In this document: in pieces, positions 14,474-22,015 of the stretch
Numbering within the stretch: the stretch's first letter is position 1
Layout of the letters: each line of letters opens with the position of its first letter
DNA from: Butyrivibrio sp.
GTDB taxonomy: Bacteria; Bacillota_A; Clostridia; Lachnospirales; Lachnospiraceae
Reading direction: 5' to 3'
Assembly: GCA_024690635.1 (NCBI GenBank)
Contig: JAILOW010000023.1
Span: 1-36,545, forward strand
DNA: 36,545 nucleotides
The notes under the pieces: generated by a model
Database searches by the model: none
What the model saw: the letters and a program-made list of their open reading frames with translations, nothing else
What the model was told of the DNA's origin: nothing
Position numbers and translations under genes: made by a program

Positions 14474-14836
14474 ATGACATTAAACAATATGGTAACAGCA
14501 TTACAACAGCTCAAAGAATGGAAAGGACTTCCGTCCTGGATCGAAGACCCAAAGGGCATCGATGGCATTGGTGTAATGACAGAAGACCTTCTCGACAATC
14601 TCATTTCACTGGTAGAATTTGTTGAAGACCTTCCATCTGATTTAGAGCAGTGCAAAGAAAAGACAAGGGCTGTTTCCTATGACAGCGACCTGTTTAACGG
14701 GGCGATCAACCAGGGACTCGACAGGGCTATCGGGCACGTTGATAATTTCGTAAATGTTCTTGAAAATCCTGAAGTTGCCGCAATCGAAGCACAGGACGCT
14801 GTGGAATACTGCAACAGCGAATACGACGAGAGGTAA
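14474..14836 (+). CDS. Hypothetical acidic protein
   Basis: This is a 120-residue acidic, helical protein (start MTLNNMVTALQQLKEWKGLP). AAGGAGAGAAAAAAGATA precedes the ATG with rather long spacing. A terminator follows at 14855. No family was recognised. In size and composition it resembles the small orphan proteins that fill this region. Confidence 0.75.
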   Translation: MTLNNMVTALQQLKEWKGLPSWIEDPKGIDGIGVMTEDLLDNLISLVEFVEDLPSDLEQCKEKTRAVSYDSDLFNGAINQGLDRAIGHVDNFVNVLENPEVAAIEAQDAVEYCNSEYDER

Positions 14837-14854
14837 ATACATAAATATGGATTC

Positions 14855-14886
14855 CAAGGCCAGCCAATAAGGCGGGCCTTTTCCTT
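14855..14886 (+). terminator. Terminator
   Basis: AAGGCC-A-GCC and GGC-G-GGCCTT form a strong stem followed by TTCCTTT. Confidence 0.8.
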
Positions 14887-14939
14887 TACATAATAGCAAA
14901 TCTCACAGATTTCTGTACTCAGGAAGGATCTTTCCATTC

Positions 14940-15067
14940 TCACAACGCAGCTCTTGTAGCTTCTTCAAAAGTATCAAATCCGCACGCACCGACAAAGCAG
15001 TTTCTGAGAGCTGCTTCTGCATACGTTGACTTTGGCTGCCTTGTTATCTTAAACCCGTATTTTTCAT
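14940..15067 (-). pseudogene. Frameshifted small gene
   Basis: Just downstream of the 347-residue gene, AAGGGAATAG precedes ATG AAA AAT ACG, which stops after seven codons. One extra A in the AAAAA run would open a 42-residue protein: MKKYGFKITRQPKSTYAEAA followed by a cysteine-containing helix and EEATRAAL, ending at 14940. The restored frame is convincingly protein-like and has a ribosome site. It is either a recent frameshift or a homopolymer sequencing error. Confidence 0.6.
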
Positions 15068-15078
15068 CTATTCCCTTG

Positions 15079-16122
15079 TTATTTGACTACCTTTCTTATT
15101 GTTGCATAATCAGCGCCCGCACCGACAAAATATGGGTCTTTAAACAACAGGACTCTTTTCTTATTTTCGCCGCTTCCTTTCCAATAATGCTGCCAGCTTG
15201 CTTTTACAGGATGAGGCCGGGGAGATTTTCTCACCCTCCCGGGGTTCCCATTATACTCAGCGGATTTCTGAACCTTCATAAGCCTTACATCCTGCCCGTA
15301 TACATAGCCACACTCATATGCGGCAAGAGGAACATCGCCTTTATTTACCTTGTGCGGATAGGAAAGAATATGAGATGGATCTACGCTTTTTATGTCAGCG
15401 TTAGATGCGCACAGATACATGACTGCGTTTATCACAAAAAAGCAGAACTCTTCCCAGTCAGTTCTAAGACCGTTTACATCTTGTTCGTGACAGCCGTCAA
15501 CATCTTCCCTCAGAAGTGTCAAATAAGGCTCATCTTCAGACATGTCTATGTTAAAGTCACCCATTCCGGACATTGCGCGCAGATCATCTGTAAGCCTCAT
15601 AAGTTTAAGGAGCAGATTGTTGCCATGCCAGGAAATATCTAAAAAGCAGCCATGAAAAGCGTCTTTAAATATCCCGTCAGGCGCAAATTCCAAATAAAAA
15701 TTGCGATACGGAAGGTTCTTGAGAATGTTTACAGGAAGTCTGACCTTGTCAACAGCTGCAAGAGAAAGCTCAAGTTCTGAATCAAACCTGTATACTGCTT
15801 TATATTTATTCCACCTGCTGCAAAGGACCATGCCGACGAAAGCGTCAATGACCGTTGCCCTGTTCGATTTATTAAAAACATCTCTTTCAGGTTCGTAACC
15901 TGTCGCCCAGCGGTATAAATTTTTCCACTGCGCATGGATGTACTGAGAGAACTCTCTGTAGGGTCCATCATATCTTTCTGTGCCAAAGGTTTTATCCGTA
16001 CAAAGCATGTAGAATAAATCGCTGTTTTCATCAAGCATCATAGTCAGATACTTCTTGGCAATACTTCTGTCTTTGATATCAGCTATATTAAGATTTTTAG
16101 CTATTTCAAGGGGTGGATACAT
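15079..16122 (-). CDS. AcrVA2-like protein
   Basis: This is a 347-residue protein starting at ATG 16122 after GGAGGAATT. The C-terminal block, about residues 300-335, reads RPHPVKASWQHYWKGSG, then RVLLF, then PYFVG. It matches my memory of the R-x-H-x-x-x-x-HWxxYWxG...P-x-V signature of proteins related to AcrVA2. That anti-CRISPR limits Cas12a by acting on its mRNA or nascent protein. An upstream VMYLCASNADIK stretch also fits that family. Relatives occur widely without proof of anti-CRISPR activity, so only family similarity is claimed. It has its own bipartite promoter and stands alone apart from the broken ORF downstream. Confidence 0.7.
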   Translation of the reverse strand: MYPPLEIAKNLNIADIKDRSIAKKYLTMMLDENSDLFYMLCTDKTFGTERYDGPYREFSQYIHAQWKNLYRWATGYEPERDVFNKSNRATVIDAFVGMVLCSRWNKYKAVYRFDSELELSLAAVDKVRLPVNILKNLPYRNFYLEFAPDGIFKDAFHGCFLDISWHGNNLLLKLMRLTDDLRAMSGMGDFNIDMSEDEPYLTLLREDVDGCHEQDVNGLRTDWEEFCFFVINAVMYLCASNADIKSVDPSHILSYPHKVNKGDVPLAAYECGYVYGQDVRLMKVQKSAEYNGNPGRVRKSPRPHPVKASWQHYWKGSGENKKRVLLFKDPYFVGAGADYATIRKVVK

Positions 16123-16140
16123 AATTCCTCCAAATCCGTT

Positions 16141-16231
16141 TATTTAAAGATGGGCGGAAACTATTTAAAACTATATTTCTGTACAGTAGTCTCTGCTATT
16201 TTTATAAACCCAACAATCACCCATATTTAAC
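16141..16231. promoter_or_regulatory. Divergent promoters sharing one CTGTACAG
   Basis: CTGTACAG lies at 16179-16186. Leftward: CTGTACAGAAA, 19 nt, CGCCCAT, CTTTAAATA for the AcrVA2-like gene. Rightward: CTGTACAGTAG, 28 nt, CACCCATATTTAAC for the gene at 16280. The rightward spacing is 9 bp longer, about one helical turn. Confidence 0.7.
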
Positions 16232-16279
16232 ATGTCACAATCAATGGAACTGGAGGAAAAGTTAATAAGGAGGAACCAG

Positions 16280-17020
16280 ATGATAACCAGAGATGTCCAC
16301 ATATCTCTTGATGCTGTATCGCTTCTGTATGACAGACCAAATATAGCGCAGGAGGTCAGAAGTTCCCTTATTCAGGGAGATCCTTTTTTTGACTCCATCA
16401 AGGACCTGCTCATCACATGTGAGGACGTTGAACCTGTAATCCTTGATGCGTATGACAATGCATCTTTAAACGAGCTTATGAAATATGTCACCATTAGGAC
16501 AAGCGACATAAGTTTCGAGGGAACAGATGAAAACATCCTGATCTACAAGGTCCCCTGCACATTTGCAAACACAGAGTTTGCAGATGATATTATTCGTTCA
16601 TCAAGAACTGACTTTTCAGTAAAGAATACGGATAATGTAAAGGCAGGTATTCCTGTTACAAAGCTTTTTTTTTCAAACGCTGATGAGTTTATCGCAGAGC
16701 TTGGATACAGAAAGCACATGTACAACAAGGACCTTGACGGCGGGACATACATCCGTCTTGATAACTCTCTTGGACTCATCGTATACAAAAATGTATCCCT
16801 TGAGGACGCCAGGATAGCGTATATCAGGATGATGGAGCTTGTAACGCCCTTCCTTGTAGTGCAGGGCCCCTTCAAACAGGACATCTATTCTGCAGATGAA
16901 GCTTATGATGCTCCTGGAACTTCTAAGTTCAGGGAGTGGTGCGAAGAGCACTATGATATCCCCGGCTGGGTTAAAGCTGATCGCGGGATACTGAGCATAG
17001 CAGAAGATACGGAGGTGTAA
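16280..17020 (+). CDS. Hypothetical protein
   Basis: This is a 246-residue protein. AAGGAGGAACCAG precedes ATG 16280, the shared extended ribosome site of this region; an earlier in-frame ATG at 16232 has none. It has mixed alpha/beta character without transmembrane segments. Residues 130-190 contain PVTKLFFSNADEF and GGTYIRLDNSLGLIVYKNV. It is followed after 1 bp by a 49-residue gene. No family was recognised. Confidence 0.8.
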   Translation: MITRDVHISLDAVSLLYDRPNIAQEVRSSLIQGDPFFDSIKDLLITCEDVEPVILDAYDNASLNELMKYVTIRTSDISFEGTDENILIYKVPCTFANTEFADDIIRSSRTDFSVKNTDNVKAGIPVTKLFFSNADEFIAELGYRKHMYNKDLDGGTYIRLDNSLGLIVYKNVSLEDARIAYIRMMELVTPFLVVQGPFKQDIYSADEAYDAPGTSKFREWCEEHYDIPGWVKADRGILSIAEDTEV

Positions 17021-17021
17021 A

Positions 17022-17171
17022 ATGCGCTGTACAGAAACTGCATGTGAGCTCAACTGTCAGGGGTTTTGCCACAGAATAGAGGCTATCAAGAACTATTTTG
17101 AACTTGATATTCCTGAGCCTGATGGGTGCCCCGAAATGACGCCCAAGACTTCTCAGAGCGAAGAAGCCTGA
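17022..17171 (+). CDS. 49-residue cysteine-rich protein
   Basis: This small gene starts at ATG 17022 after GGAGGTGTAAA, which overlaps the end of the previous gene, so the two are coupled. The product has five cysteines, four in the first 16 residues (RCTETACELNCQGFC), a pattern that could bind a metal, and an acidic tail. A CTGTACAG occurs inside the coding region at its start; it has no CTCCCAT partner. Function unknown. Confidence 0.75.
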   Translation: MRCTETACELNCQGFCHRIEAIKNYFELDIPEPDGCPEMTPKTSQSEEA

Positions 17172-17183
17172 AAACTAAATAGG

Positions 17184-17261
17184 AACCGACTATGCCTGCG
17201 GGCTGCCAAGTGCTTTTAAAGCCAACTTGAACGCCCTTGTGGGGCGTAGATTGGAATAAAA
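17184..17261 (+). ncRNA. Structured 5' leader A
   Basis: Just before the start codon at 17262 lie GCCTGCGGGC, then CAAGT-GCTTT (17207-17216) pairing with AAAGC-CA-ACTTG (17218-17229), then ACGCCC-TTGT-GGGGCGT (17231-17247), then AGATTGGAA. Leader B at 17911-17983 has the same order of stems with different bases. Positions of pairs are kept while sequences change, which supports an RNA structure. No ordinary Shine-Dalgarno is present; TTGGAA may serve or be part of the control. Confidence 0.65.
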
Positions 17262-17882
17262 ATGTCACATAATATATGTCATTTCGACTATAAGGAAAAA
17301 GTAAACAGAAAAAGCGTACAGGCAGAACTTGATCATTACGCAGCCATGGAAGACTGGCAAGAAGGATGTACGGGATTGCTCCAAGACATCCGCTGGCTGG
17401 ACGACAGAGAAATCTGTGAATCCTACGATGAAGCATACTACCTGATCAATAAACTTGACAGAAGTGACTATGACCAAGGTGACTATGACCAACTTGCTGT
17501 CAGATACTATGTCACTCCTCCGGTTAAAAATAGTTCAGAGACGAAGAAAGCTGCTGATGCAAGGGCAAATGCATACAATAACTATAGCGCCCTTAAGGAA
17601 AAAGTGTGTTCAGATTTTTTCAATACGAAATCTGAATATATAGGGTGCAAAGAGTGTGGCTCAAAGCTTTCAAAAAAATATCTGAAAGAACCTAAATGTC
17701 CTTTATGCGGCAGAAATCTTTTGTCAGATACGGCAATGCAGCGTCTTATGAATGCTCACGACAAATTTGTAAATGCTCAGAAAAAAGAGAGAGAAGAAGT
17801 AAAAAAGGCGGAGCAGAAAGCAATCAAAAAGGCTAAGAACCGCGAGGTCAGATGGCTTGTAAAGATTGAGTATCATACTTAA
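17262..17882 (+). CDS. Zinc-ribbon protein of unknown function
   Basis: This is a 206-residue protein. A four-cysteine zinc ribbon (CKECGSKL, then CPLCGRNLL) lies at about residues 128-152. It is followed by a long charged coiled coil (KKEREEVKKAEQKAIKKAKN) and a short basic tail. The first 120 residues are acidic and helical. Translation starts directly after structured leader A, with TTGGAATAAAA before the ATG rather than a strong site. The next gene carries the same type of leader, so both are probably controlled the same way. Function unknown. Confidence 0.8.
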   Translation: MSHNICHFDYKEKVNRKSVQAELDHYAAMEDWQEGCTGLLQDIRWLDDREICESYDEAYYLINKLDRSDYDQGDYDQLAVRYYVTPPVKNSSETKKAADARANAYNNYSALKEKVCSDFFNTKSEYIGCKECGSKLSKKYLKEPKCPLCGRNLLSDTAMQRLMNAHDKFVNAQKKEREEVKKAEQKAIKKAKNREVRWLVKIEYHT

Positions 17883-17910
17883 GCAATATTCTGGAAACCA
17901 AATAATCACG

Positions 17911-17983
17911 ATCAACGCCCACGGGCTGCGCAGTGGAAAGTTCCCAACTGCATCAGCCCACTGGGGCTGAGATTGGAAAAGAA
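17911..17983 (+). ncRNA. Structured 5' leader B
   Basis: GCCCACGGGC, then GCAGT-GGAA (17930-17938) pairing with TTCC-CA-ACTGC (17941-17951), then CAGCCC-ACT-GGGGCTG (17954-17969), then AGATTGGAA, then ATG at 17984. The stems match leader A in order, the CA bulge is kept, and most paired bases differ. It looks like a cis-acting element duplicated before two adjacent genes. Confidence 0.65.
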
Positions 17984-18745
17984 ATGACAAAAGAAGAGGC
18001 AAAAAAATTCTTAGCAAATATATCACCCTTGTTAAGCGCAAAGATGCAAATGGCTATCAAAACACTGGCGCAAGAACCAACAGAATGTCAACACGACCAT
18101 GAAGTATTAAAAGCCTATTCAGATGGTGTTAATGAGGTTCTTGACGAGATAAGATTCGATTTATACAAGCTATATAACGATAGACCAAGCGACTATAACC
18201 ATTCGCAAAGGACAGAATTGTTTTGTGGAGTAATAAAGATTCTTGACAAGTACACCGCAGAACAGATTATTGCAAAGGGTGTACCGACAGAGCAAGAGCC
18301 AACTGCTAAGAATGATTTAGGAGTTGACTGTGTGGATAGAACGCCAAGGATCCCTAAAGAGTGGCAAGACACATTTAAGGACGTTGACGAATTTATCGAG
18401 TTTATATGGGACAGGGTAGATACAAGTGATTTTGAAGATGGCTATACATCACCTGTAATAAATGCAGAACCAAACGAACTATTCAAGATGACTGCAAGTG
18501 ATAAGAGAGAACACTTGTATGATTTGTTTGTTGAAATGATTACAAGGGAGAATCAGCCCTCAGTAACACCACAAGAGCCAAAGATAGGACATTGGATAAT
18601 AGGCAGTTATCATAAATATCACTATATCTGTGATAGGTGTAAGTTTGTTTCATCTGAGTATTATGCCAAACCTAAATTTCATTACTGCCCCAATTGTGGT
18701 GCAAAGATGGTAGAGCCACAGGAAAGCGAGGGTGAGGAATGTTAA
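17984..18745 (+). CDS. Hypothetical protein with C-terminal zinc ribbon
   Basis: This is a 253-residue protein starting at ATG 17984 right after leader B. Most of it is polar and helical. The C-terminal 40 residues hold a zinc ribbon of the type common in small Firmicute phage proteins: [18 protein letters not shown] followed by [11 protein letters not shown]. Base use is AT-richer than the neighbours, suggesting a separate origin, perhaps a prophage. The stop overlaps the start of the next gene. Confidence 0.8.
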   Translation: MTKEEAKKFLANISPLLSAKMQMAIKTLAQEPTECQHDHEVLKAYSDGVNEVLDEIRFDLYKLYNDRPSDYNHSQRTELFCGVIKILDKYTAEQIIAKGVPTEQEPTAKNDLGVDCVDRTPRIPKEWQDTFKDVDEFIEFIWDRVDTSDFEDGYTSPVINAEPNELFKMTASDKREHLYDLFVEMITRENQPSVTPQEPKIGHWIIGSYHKYHYICDRCKFVSSEYYAKPKFHYCPNCGAKMVEPQESEGEEC

Positions 18746-18972
18746 AGCCCAAAGGCTATGACTTCGAGATAGACTGCTGTCTTGCTGAAGTGGCGGAGGA
18801 CCCTGAGTACAGAGAACTTCGCGGTATCGATCAGGAAGACGTAACTGTCATGACATGGACAGACGGCTCATCCGAGGATCGTACATCCGTGGAGGTTATC
18901 AAGAGATCTGATATCCTAAATATTAACTTACAGGGCGCAGGGAACTGCGTCCTTTTTTATGCCTTGCAATAA
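18739..18972 (+). CDS. Small acidic protein, C-terminus uncertain
   Basis: This 77-residue ORF starts at ATG 18739, overlapping the stop of the previous gene, with GGGTGAGGA before it. The first 60 residues are acidic and protein-like (start [20 protein letters not shown]). The last 15 or so codons run through a strong terminator hairpin at 18933-18958, which is unusual. The natural end may have been earlier, with a frameshift near 18920. Function unknown. Confidence 0.6.
   Translation: MLKPKGYDFEIDCCLAEVAEDPEYRELRGIDQEDVTVMTWTDGSSEDRTSVEVIKRSDILNINLQGAGNCVLFYALQ
18933..18958 (+). terminator. Terminator overlapping the ORF end
   Basis: GGGCGCAG-GGAA-CTGCGTCC with one wobble pair, then TTTTTT. 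It ends the unit that begins near 16231. Confidence 0.9.
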
Positions 18973-19035
18973 TTTCCATATTTACATTGTAATTCTCATA
19001 AAAATGGAGCATGAGCATATGAAAGGAGGAACCAG

Positions 19036-19458
19036 ATGAAGATCGTGTTCACAGATTTTGAGTGTCAGACCGATTGCAGCAACATAACAGACTCCATGCT
19101 GCTTTCGTCAGGCACAAAGATCGCTTCCATTAAGGCAAACGGACAGGAGTGTACTATCGAGGTCAGGGGCGACGTAAGAGTAAATTTTAAGCGCGAAGAT
19201 GACGGATATCTCGATGTATACAAAGACGTATCCAAGATGCCTAAAGAGCTTGTAGAAATGATAAGAGACGGCTCCTATTTAGACTCCGACAGGGTCTATA
19301 TAGGAGACAATAACTGGTTTGAGATTTTTTACAAAGACTATACAGAACTCATCGACTGCGAAGGCGAAGGCCCGGAGCAGCTTAAAGATGACATGATGGG
19401 CTTTGTACAGGCGATTGAAGACTACGAGGAAAAGCTCTTGTCACAGATGGCAATGTAA
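19036..19458 (+). CDS. Hypothetical protein
   Basis: This is a 140-residue acidic protein. AAAGGAGGAACCAG precedes the ATG. The first 70 residues look beta-rich (CTIEVRGDVRVNFKRE); the C-terminal third is helical and acidic. It is first in a run of three genes ending at the terminator at 20090. A TTCCATATTTACATT promoter-like box lies about 60 bp upstream. No family was recognised. Confidence 0.8.
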   Translation: MKIVFTDFECQTDCSNITDSMLLSSGTKIASIKANGQECTIEVRGDVRVNFKREDDGYLDVYKDVSKMPKELVEMIRDGSYLDSDRVYIGDNNWFEIFYKDYTELIDCEGEGPEQLKDDMMGFVQAIEDYEEKLLSQMAM

Positions 19459-19479
19459 ACACAAAAAGGAGGAACCAAT

Positions 19480-19902
19480 ATGGGATACGGTGCTAATGCA
19501 ACAGGTGGCGCTACACTAAAAAAGGGTGTAAGTGAGACAAAAGTAGTAACAGCTATCAAGAAGCACTACAAGAGCAGCAATTCCTATCCGCTCGACTTCG
19601 ATTTTGGCTCTTTTGGCTCTTACACTGAAGAAGATCAGGTCTACATGAATCTTTGGGACAGTGAAAACTATCACGAAGAGGACACAGAGGAGTTCCTTAA
19701 AGTGATAGCACCCTTTGTTGAAGAGGGTGTCCTTAATTATCATGGCGAAGACGATTCTGTATGGCACTTTATCTTTAACCCCAAGACAGGACAGTGGGAT
19801 GAAGAAGACGGCACTATCGTCTATGGCTGTAAAGACTTTAAGGACGAAACCCTTATCAAAGAGCTCGTAAAAAGAGGCTATAAGGTTGAAAAGATATCTT
19901 GA
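19480..19902 (+). CDS. Hypothetical protein
   Basis: This is a 140-residue acidic protein. AAAAGGAGGAACCAAT precedes the ATG. It starts with a glycine-rich stretch (MGYGANATGGATLKKG), followed by alpha/beta sequence with several tryptophans (SVWHFIFNPKTGQWDEEDG). It is the middle gene of a three-gene unit. No family was recognised. Confidence 0.8.
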   Translation: MGYGANATGGATLKKGVSETKVVTAIKKHYKSSNSYPLDFDFGSFGSYTEEDQVYMNLWDSENYHEEDTEEFLKVIAPFVEEGVLNYHGEDDSVWHFIFNPKTGQWDEEDGTIVYGCKDFKDETLIKELVKRGYKVEKIS

Positions 19903-19912
19903 GGAGGGCCCT

Positions 19913-20080
19913 ATGGAATATGCCTATGGCATGAGACTAAGAGGCTTTTCTCCCGGCTGTCAGCCTATGGAGGGTTTTGTTGAAAGACGTGATTCAGACA
20001 AGTTCTGGGACGTGATCGTCTACAACAGACATCTTACAGATGACGAGATCCGTCATTACAGCCTCACCCCGCTTAGCTGA
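19913..20080 (+). CDS. 55-residue mobile-element protein
   Basis: This small gene starts at ATG 19913 after GAGGAGGGCCCT. The product begins MEYAYGMRLRGFSPGCQPMEG and continues with VYNRHLTDDEI and SLTPL. I recall this pattern, including RLRGFSPGCQP, from short uncharacterised proteins of Firmicute plasmids and integrative elements. The role is unknown. A strong terminator follows. Confidence 0.8.
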   Translation: MEYAYGMRLRGFSPGCQPMEGFVERRDSDKFWDVIVYNRHLTDDEIRHYSLTPLS

Positions 20081-20089
20081 ATATGCTTA

Positions 20090-20119
20090 AAAGAGTACGG
20101 TTTCCGTGCTCTTTTTTTT
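20090..20119 (+). terminator. Terminator
   Basis: AAGAGTACGG-TTT-CCGTGCTCTT with one wobble pair, followed by TTTTTT. Confidence 0.95.
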
Positions 20120-20195
20120 GCGCATTACCTGATTTTCCATACTTTTTATGTAACTTACAGACAAATGGAGGACAAAGTAAAAAAGGAGGAACCAA

Positions 20196-20624
20196 ATGGA
20201 CAGATTTATCTATCTGACAGAATTTAATTCTGCAAAATCATCTCTAAACAGCCAGATCGTAAAGTATACCTATGAAACAGGCACCGACTGTATTTACGAG
20301 ATGGGAGAGACATATGCAGACATCTTTGGTAGCGGAGATTATTACAAGCTCACAACAGAGCAGATCAGCGAGAACACCTTCGAGCTGTACGCAGACACAT
20401 CTGAGGTGCGTCGTTCATTCAATGAGCGTGTATACCCTCTTGCACCCAAGCCCGTTTCTGTACAGGAGCCCATGAGAAAGATAATTGTTTACTTCCCGGA
20501 CGGGGAAATGTTTAGGGCTGACATAAGACTTTGCTCTAAAAAGGTAAAAGATTTCTATCTTGGCGGAAGCTTCTCTACAAAAAACGGAGTGATGCATGCA
20601 AAGCATGTGGAGTTCATATCGTAA
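20196..20624 (+). CDS. Hypothetical protein
   Basis: This is a 142-residue protein. AAAAAGGAGGAACCAA precedes the ATG. A TTTCCATACTTTTTATG box about 60 bp upstream is a likely promoter of the class lacking CTGTACAG. Beta-type sequence dominates the second half (RKIIVYFPDGEMFRADIRL). It is first in a run of three genes. No family was recognised. Confidence 0.8.
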   Translation: MDRFIYLTEFNSAKSSLNSQIVKYTYETGTDCIYEMGETYADIFGSGDYYKLTTEQISENTFELYADTSEVRRSFNERVYPLAPKPVSVQEPMRKIIVYFPDGEMFRADIRLCSKKVKDFYLGGSFSTKNGVMHAKHVEFIS

Positions 20625-20636
20625 GGAGGGCAAAAG

Positions 20637-20903
20637 ATGGCAAAGATGCTTACAGCCGATCAGGGCAGCCGCATCAAGGCACTTATAAGAGAATTTGCTC
20701 CTTATGCCGATAAAGGCTGGCTGTGTGAAAGCTCTGATGCATACGGACCCTGTAACGTGTTCTTTAACAACGACACGGACGAGATGTTCTGGTCGGATTG
20801 TGACGGCAATATCTTGGACGGAGATGTGCAGACCCTTTCTCCCTACAAGATGGGCGCCATGGCACGTATTCAGGGCATGATCAGTAAGATCGCTGCAGAG
20901 TAA
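20637..20903 (+). CDS. Small hypothetical protein
   Basis: This is an 88-residue protein starting after AAGGAGGGCAAAAG, 12 bp from the previous stop. It has two helices around a polar centre with cysteine and aromatic residues (GWLCESSDAYGPCNVFF, then EMFWSDCDG). Function unknown. Confidence 0.8.
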   Translation: MAKMLTADQGSRIKALIREFAPYADKGWLCESSDAYGPCNVFFNNDTDEMFWSDCDGNILDGDVQTLSPYKMGAMARIQGMISKIAAE

Positions 20904-20932
20904 CCTGTACAGAAGATAAGGAGTAACCAGAC

Positions 20933-21400
20933 ATGAGCCATTCAAGAATTTATCAGATATCAAGGTCGCCAATTTCTAAGGATGATTACATCGACGAGTC
21001 CAGGTACTATGACTGTTTCGTCGGTGAGATCGCAGATTATGTCAGCGAAGATACCGACAGGGATGAGGATATTAAAACCCTTAAAGCCTCGCTTGGAGAT
21101 GCTGCCGTAATCGAGGGCGATAAGCTTACCATCACCAACAAGCAGAGCTTCTTTAAGAGAAACTACAGGAATTGGATTGCAATGCTGAATAAGCTCAAAG
21201 ATATATCCCTTGAAGAGTTCTGTGAGCCTGATAAAGACTTAAATATCTTTCGTCTTAACTGCCTGTATAACGACAGGCATGACATCTATATGGATGACAA
21301 CGACGAAGAGTGCGGAAATCAAACTCTCTCAGATTTTCTAAGAGATGCTGATGATGGTGATGTGTTCTATCTTGGGGCAACCATCGACTATCATTTCTGA
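20933..21400 (+). CDS. Conserved-type hypothetical protein
   Basis: This is a 155-residue protein starting after AAGGAGTAACCAGAC. The start MSHSRIYQISRSPISKDDYI and the ADYVSEDTDRDEDIKTL stretch look like an uncharacterised protein type I associate with clostridial mobile elements; this is from memory only. The protein is acidic, with alpha/beta character. CTGTACAG at 20904 lies between this gene and the one before but lacks a CTCCCAT partner. A terminator follows. Confidence 0.8.
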   Translation: MSHSRIYQISRSPISKDDYIDESRYYDCFVGEIADYVSEDTDRDEDIKTLKASLGDAAVIEGDKLTITNKQSFFKRNYRNWIAMLNKLKDISLEEFCEPDKDLNIFRLNCLYNDRHDIYMDDNDEECGNQTLSDFLRDADDGDVFYLGATIDYHF

Positions 21401-21420
21401 TATCTGAACATTTACTTCAA

Positions 21421-21453
21421 AGAGGGCGGGAAACGAAACCGCTCTCTTTTTTT
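21421..21453 (+). terminator. Terminator
   Basis: GAGGGCGG and CCGCTCTC pair with one bulge around GAAACGAAA and are followed by TTTTTTT. Confidence 0.9.
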
Positions 21454-21529
21454 ATTTACATAGATTCCATCCATTTTTAATACATGAGAAACCAGTAAAC
21501 GGAGCACTGATGTTAAGGAGGAACCAGTT

Positions 21530-21655
21530 ATGAGACATATAAACATGTTTCAGAAAGACCCTGCTATTGTGATCTGTAACGAAACCCTCAAAGAGGTCGG
21601 AGCAGATGTTGCAAAGATCATGGAAGAGGAGAAGGAAACAAAGGACGCAGCATAA
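21530..21655 (+). CDS. 41-residue protein
   Basis: This small gene starts at ATG 21530 after AAGGAGGAACCAGTT, the extended site shared in this region. The product starts MRHINMFQKDPAIVICNETL and ends in an acidic helix. Its stop overlaps the AAGGAGGG site of the next gene. The promoter is probably the TTCCATCCATTTTTAATACATG box about 50 bp upstream. Function unknown. Confidence 0.75.
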   Translation: MRHINMFQKDPAIVICNETLKEVGADVAKIMEEEKETKDAA

Positions 21656-21665
21656 GGAGGGTCAA

Positions 21666-21848
21666 ATGTACAGTATGTACAGAAATGGAACCAGATCAGC
21701 GTGTTTTTCAGACTTTTCAGATATGCTGATAAAAGTAATGTCACTGACAGAACACGCAATGTCCGCCAGGGAAAAGGCTTATGCCCTCTCAAAGAGCTCT
21801 TTTGAGTTCGTAACAGACGGGATACGCTACAAGGTGGTCAGAGACTAA
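21666..21848 (+). CDS. 60-residue protein
   Basis: This small gene starts at ATG 21666 after AAGGAGGGTCAA, in one unit with the 41-residue gene. The product starts MYSMYRNGTRSACFSDFSDM, has a helical centre, and ends IRYKVVRD. A GTACAG repeat occurs at its start within codons. Function unknown. Confidence 0.75.
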   Translation: MYSMYRNGTRSACFSDFSDMLIKVMSLTEHAMSAREKAYALSKSSFEFVTDGIRYKVVRD

Positions 21849-21856
21849 CATCCAAA

Positions 21857-21886
21857 GAGGCATCGGGAAACCGGTGCCTTTATTTT
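21857..21886 (+). terminator. Terminator
   Basis: AGGCATCGG-GAAA-CCGGTGCCT with one wobble pair, then TTATTTTTG. Confidence 0.9.
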
Positions 21887-21954
21887 TGTTTCGAAAAAGA
21901 TATTGCACGTTTAAAACATTAAATATAAGGAGGTGGCAGGCGCAAGGTAAATAT

Positions 21955-22006
21955 CACACACACAGCGTCCACCCCGCACATATTAAAGGCAGGGTGGATG
22001 TGTGTG
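21955..22006. other. Long inverted repeat between convergent units
   Basis: CACACACA and TCCACCC on the left face GGGTGGA and TGTGTGTG on the right across about 17 nt. No U-tract follows on either strand. A ribosome-site-like AGGAGGTGG at 21929 has no start codon at useful spacing. It could be a bidirectional transcription barrier or a structured RNA. Confidence 0.5.
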
Positions 22007-22015
22007 CCTCTTGTG

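Noticed and set aside
20904..20911. CTGTACAG before the gene at 20933 as a bipartite promoter
   Set aside because: No CTCCCAT-like box or -10 follows, and it lies within a coupled gene run. The same holds for copies inside codons at 17027 and 24026.
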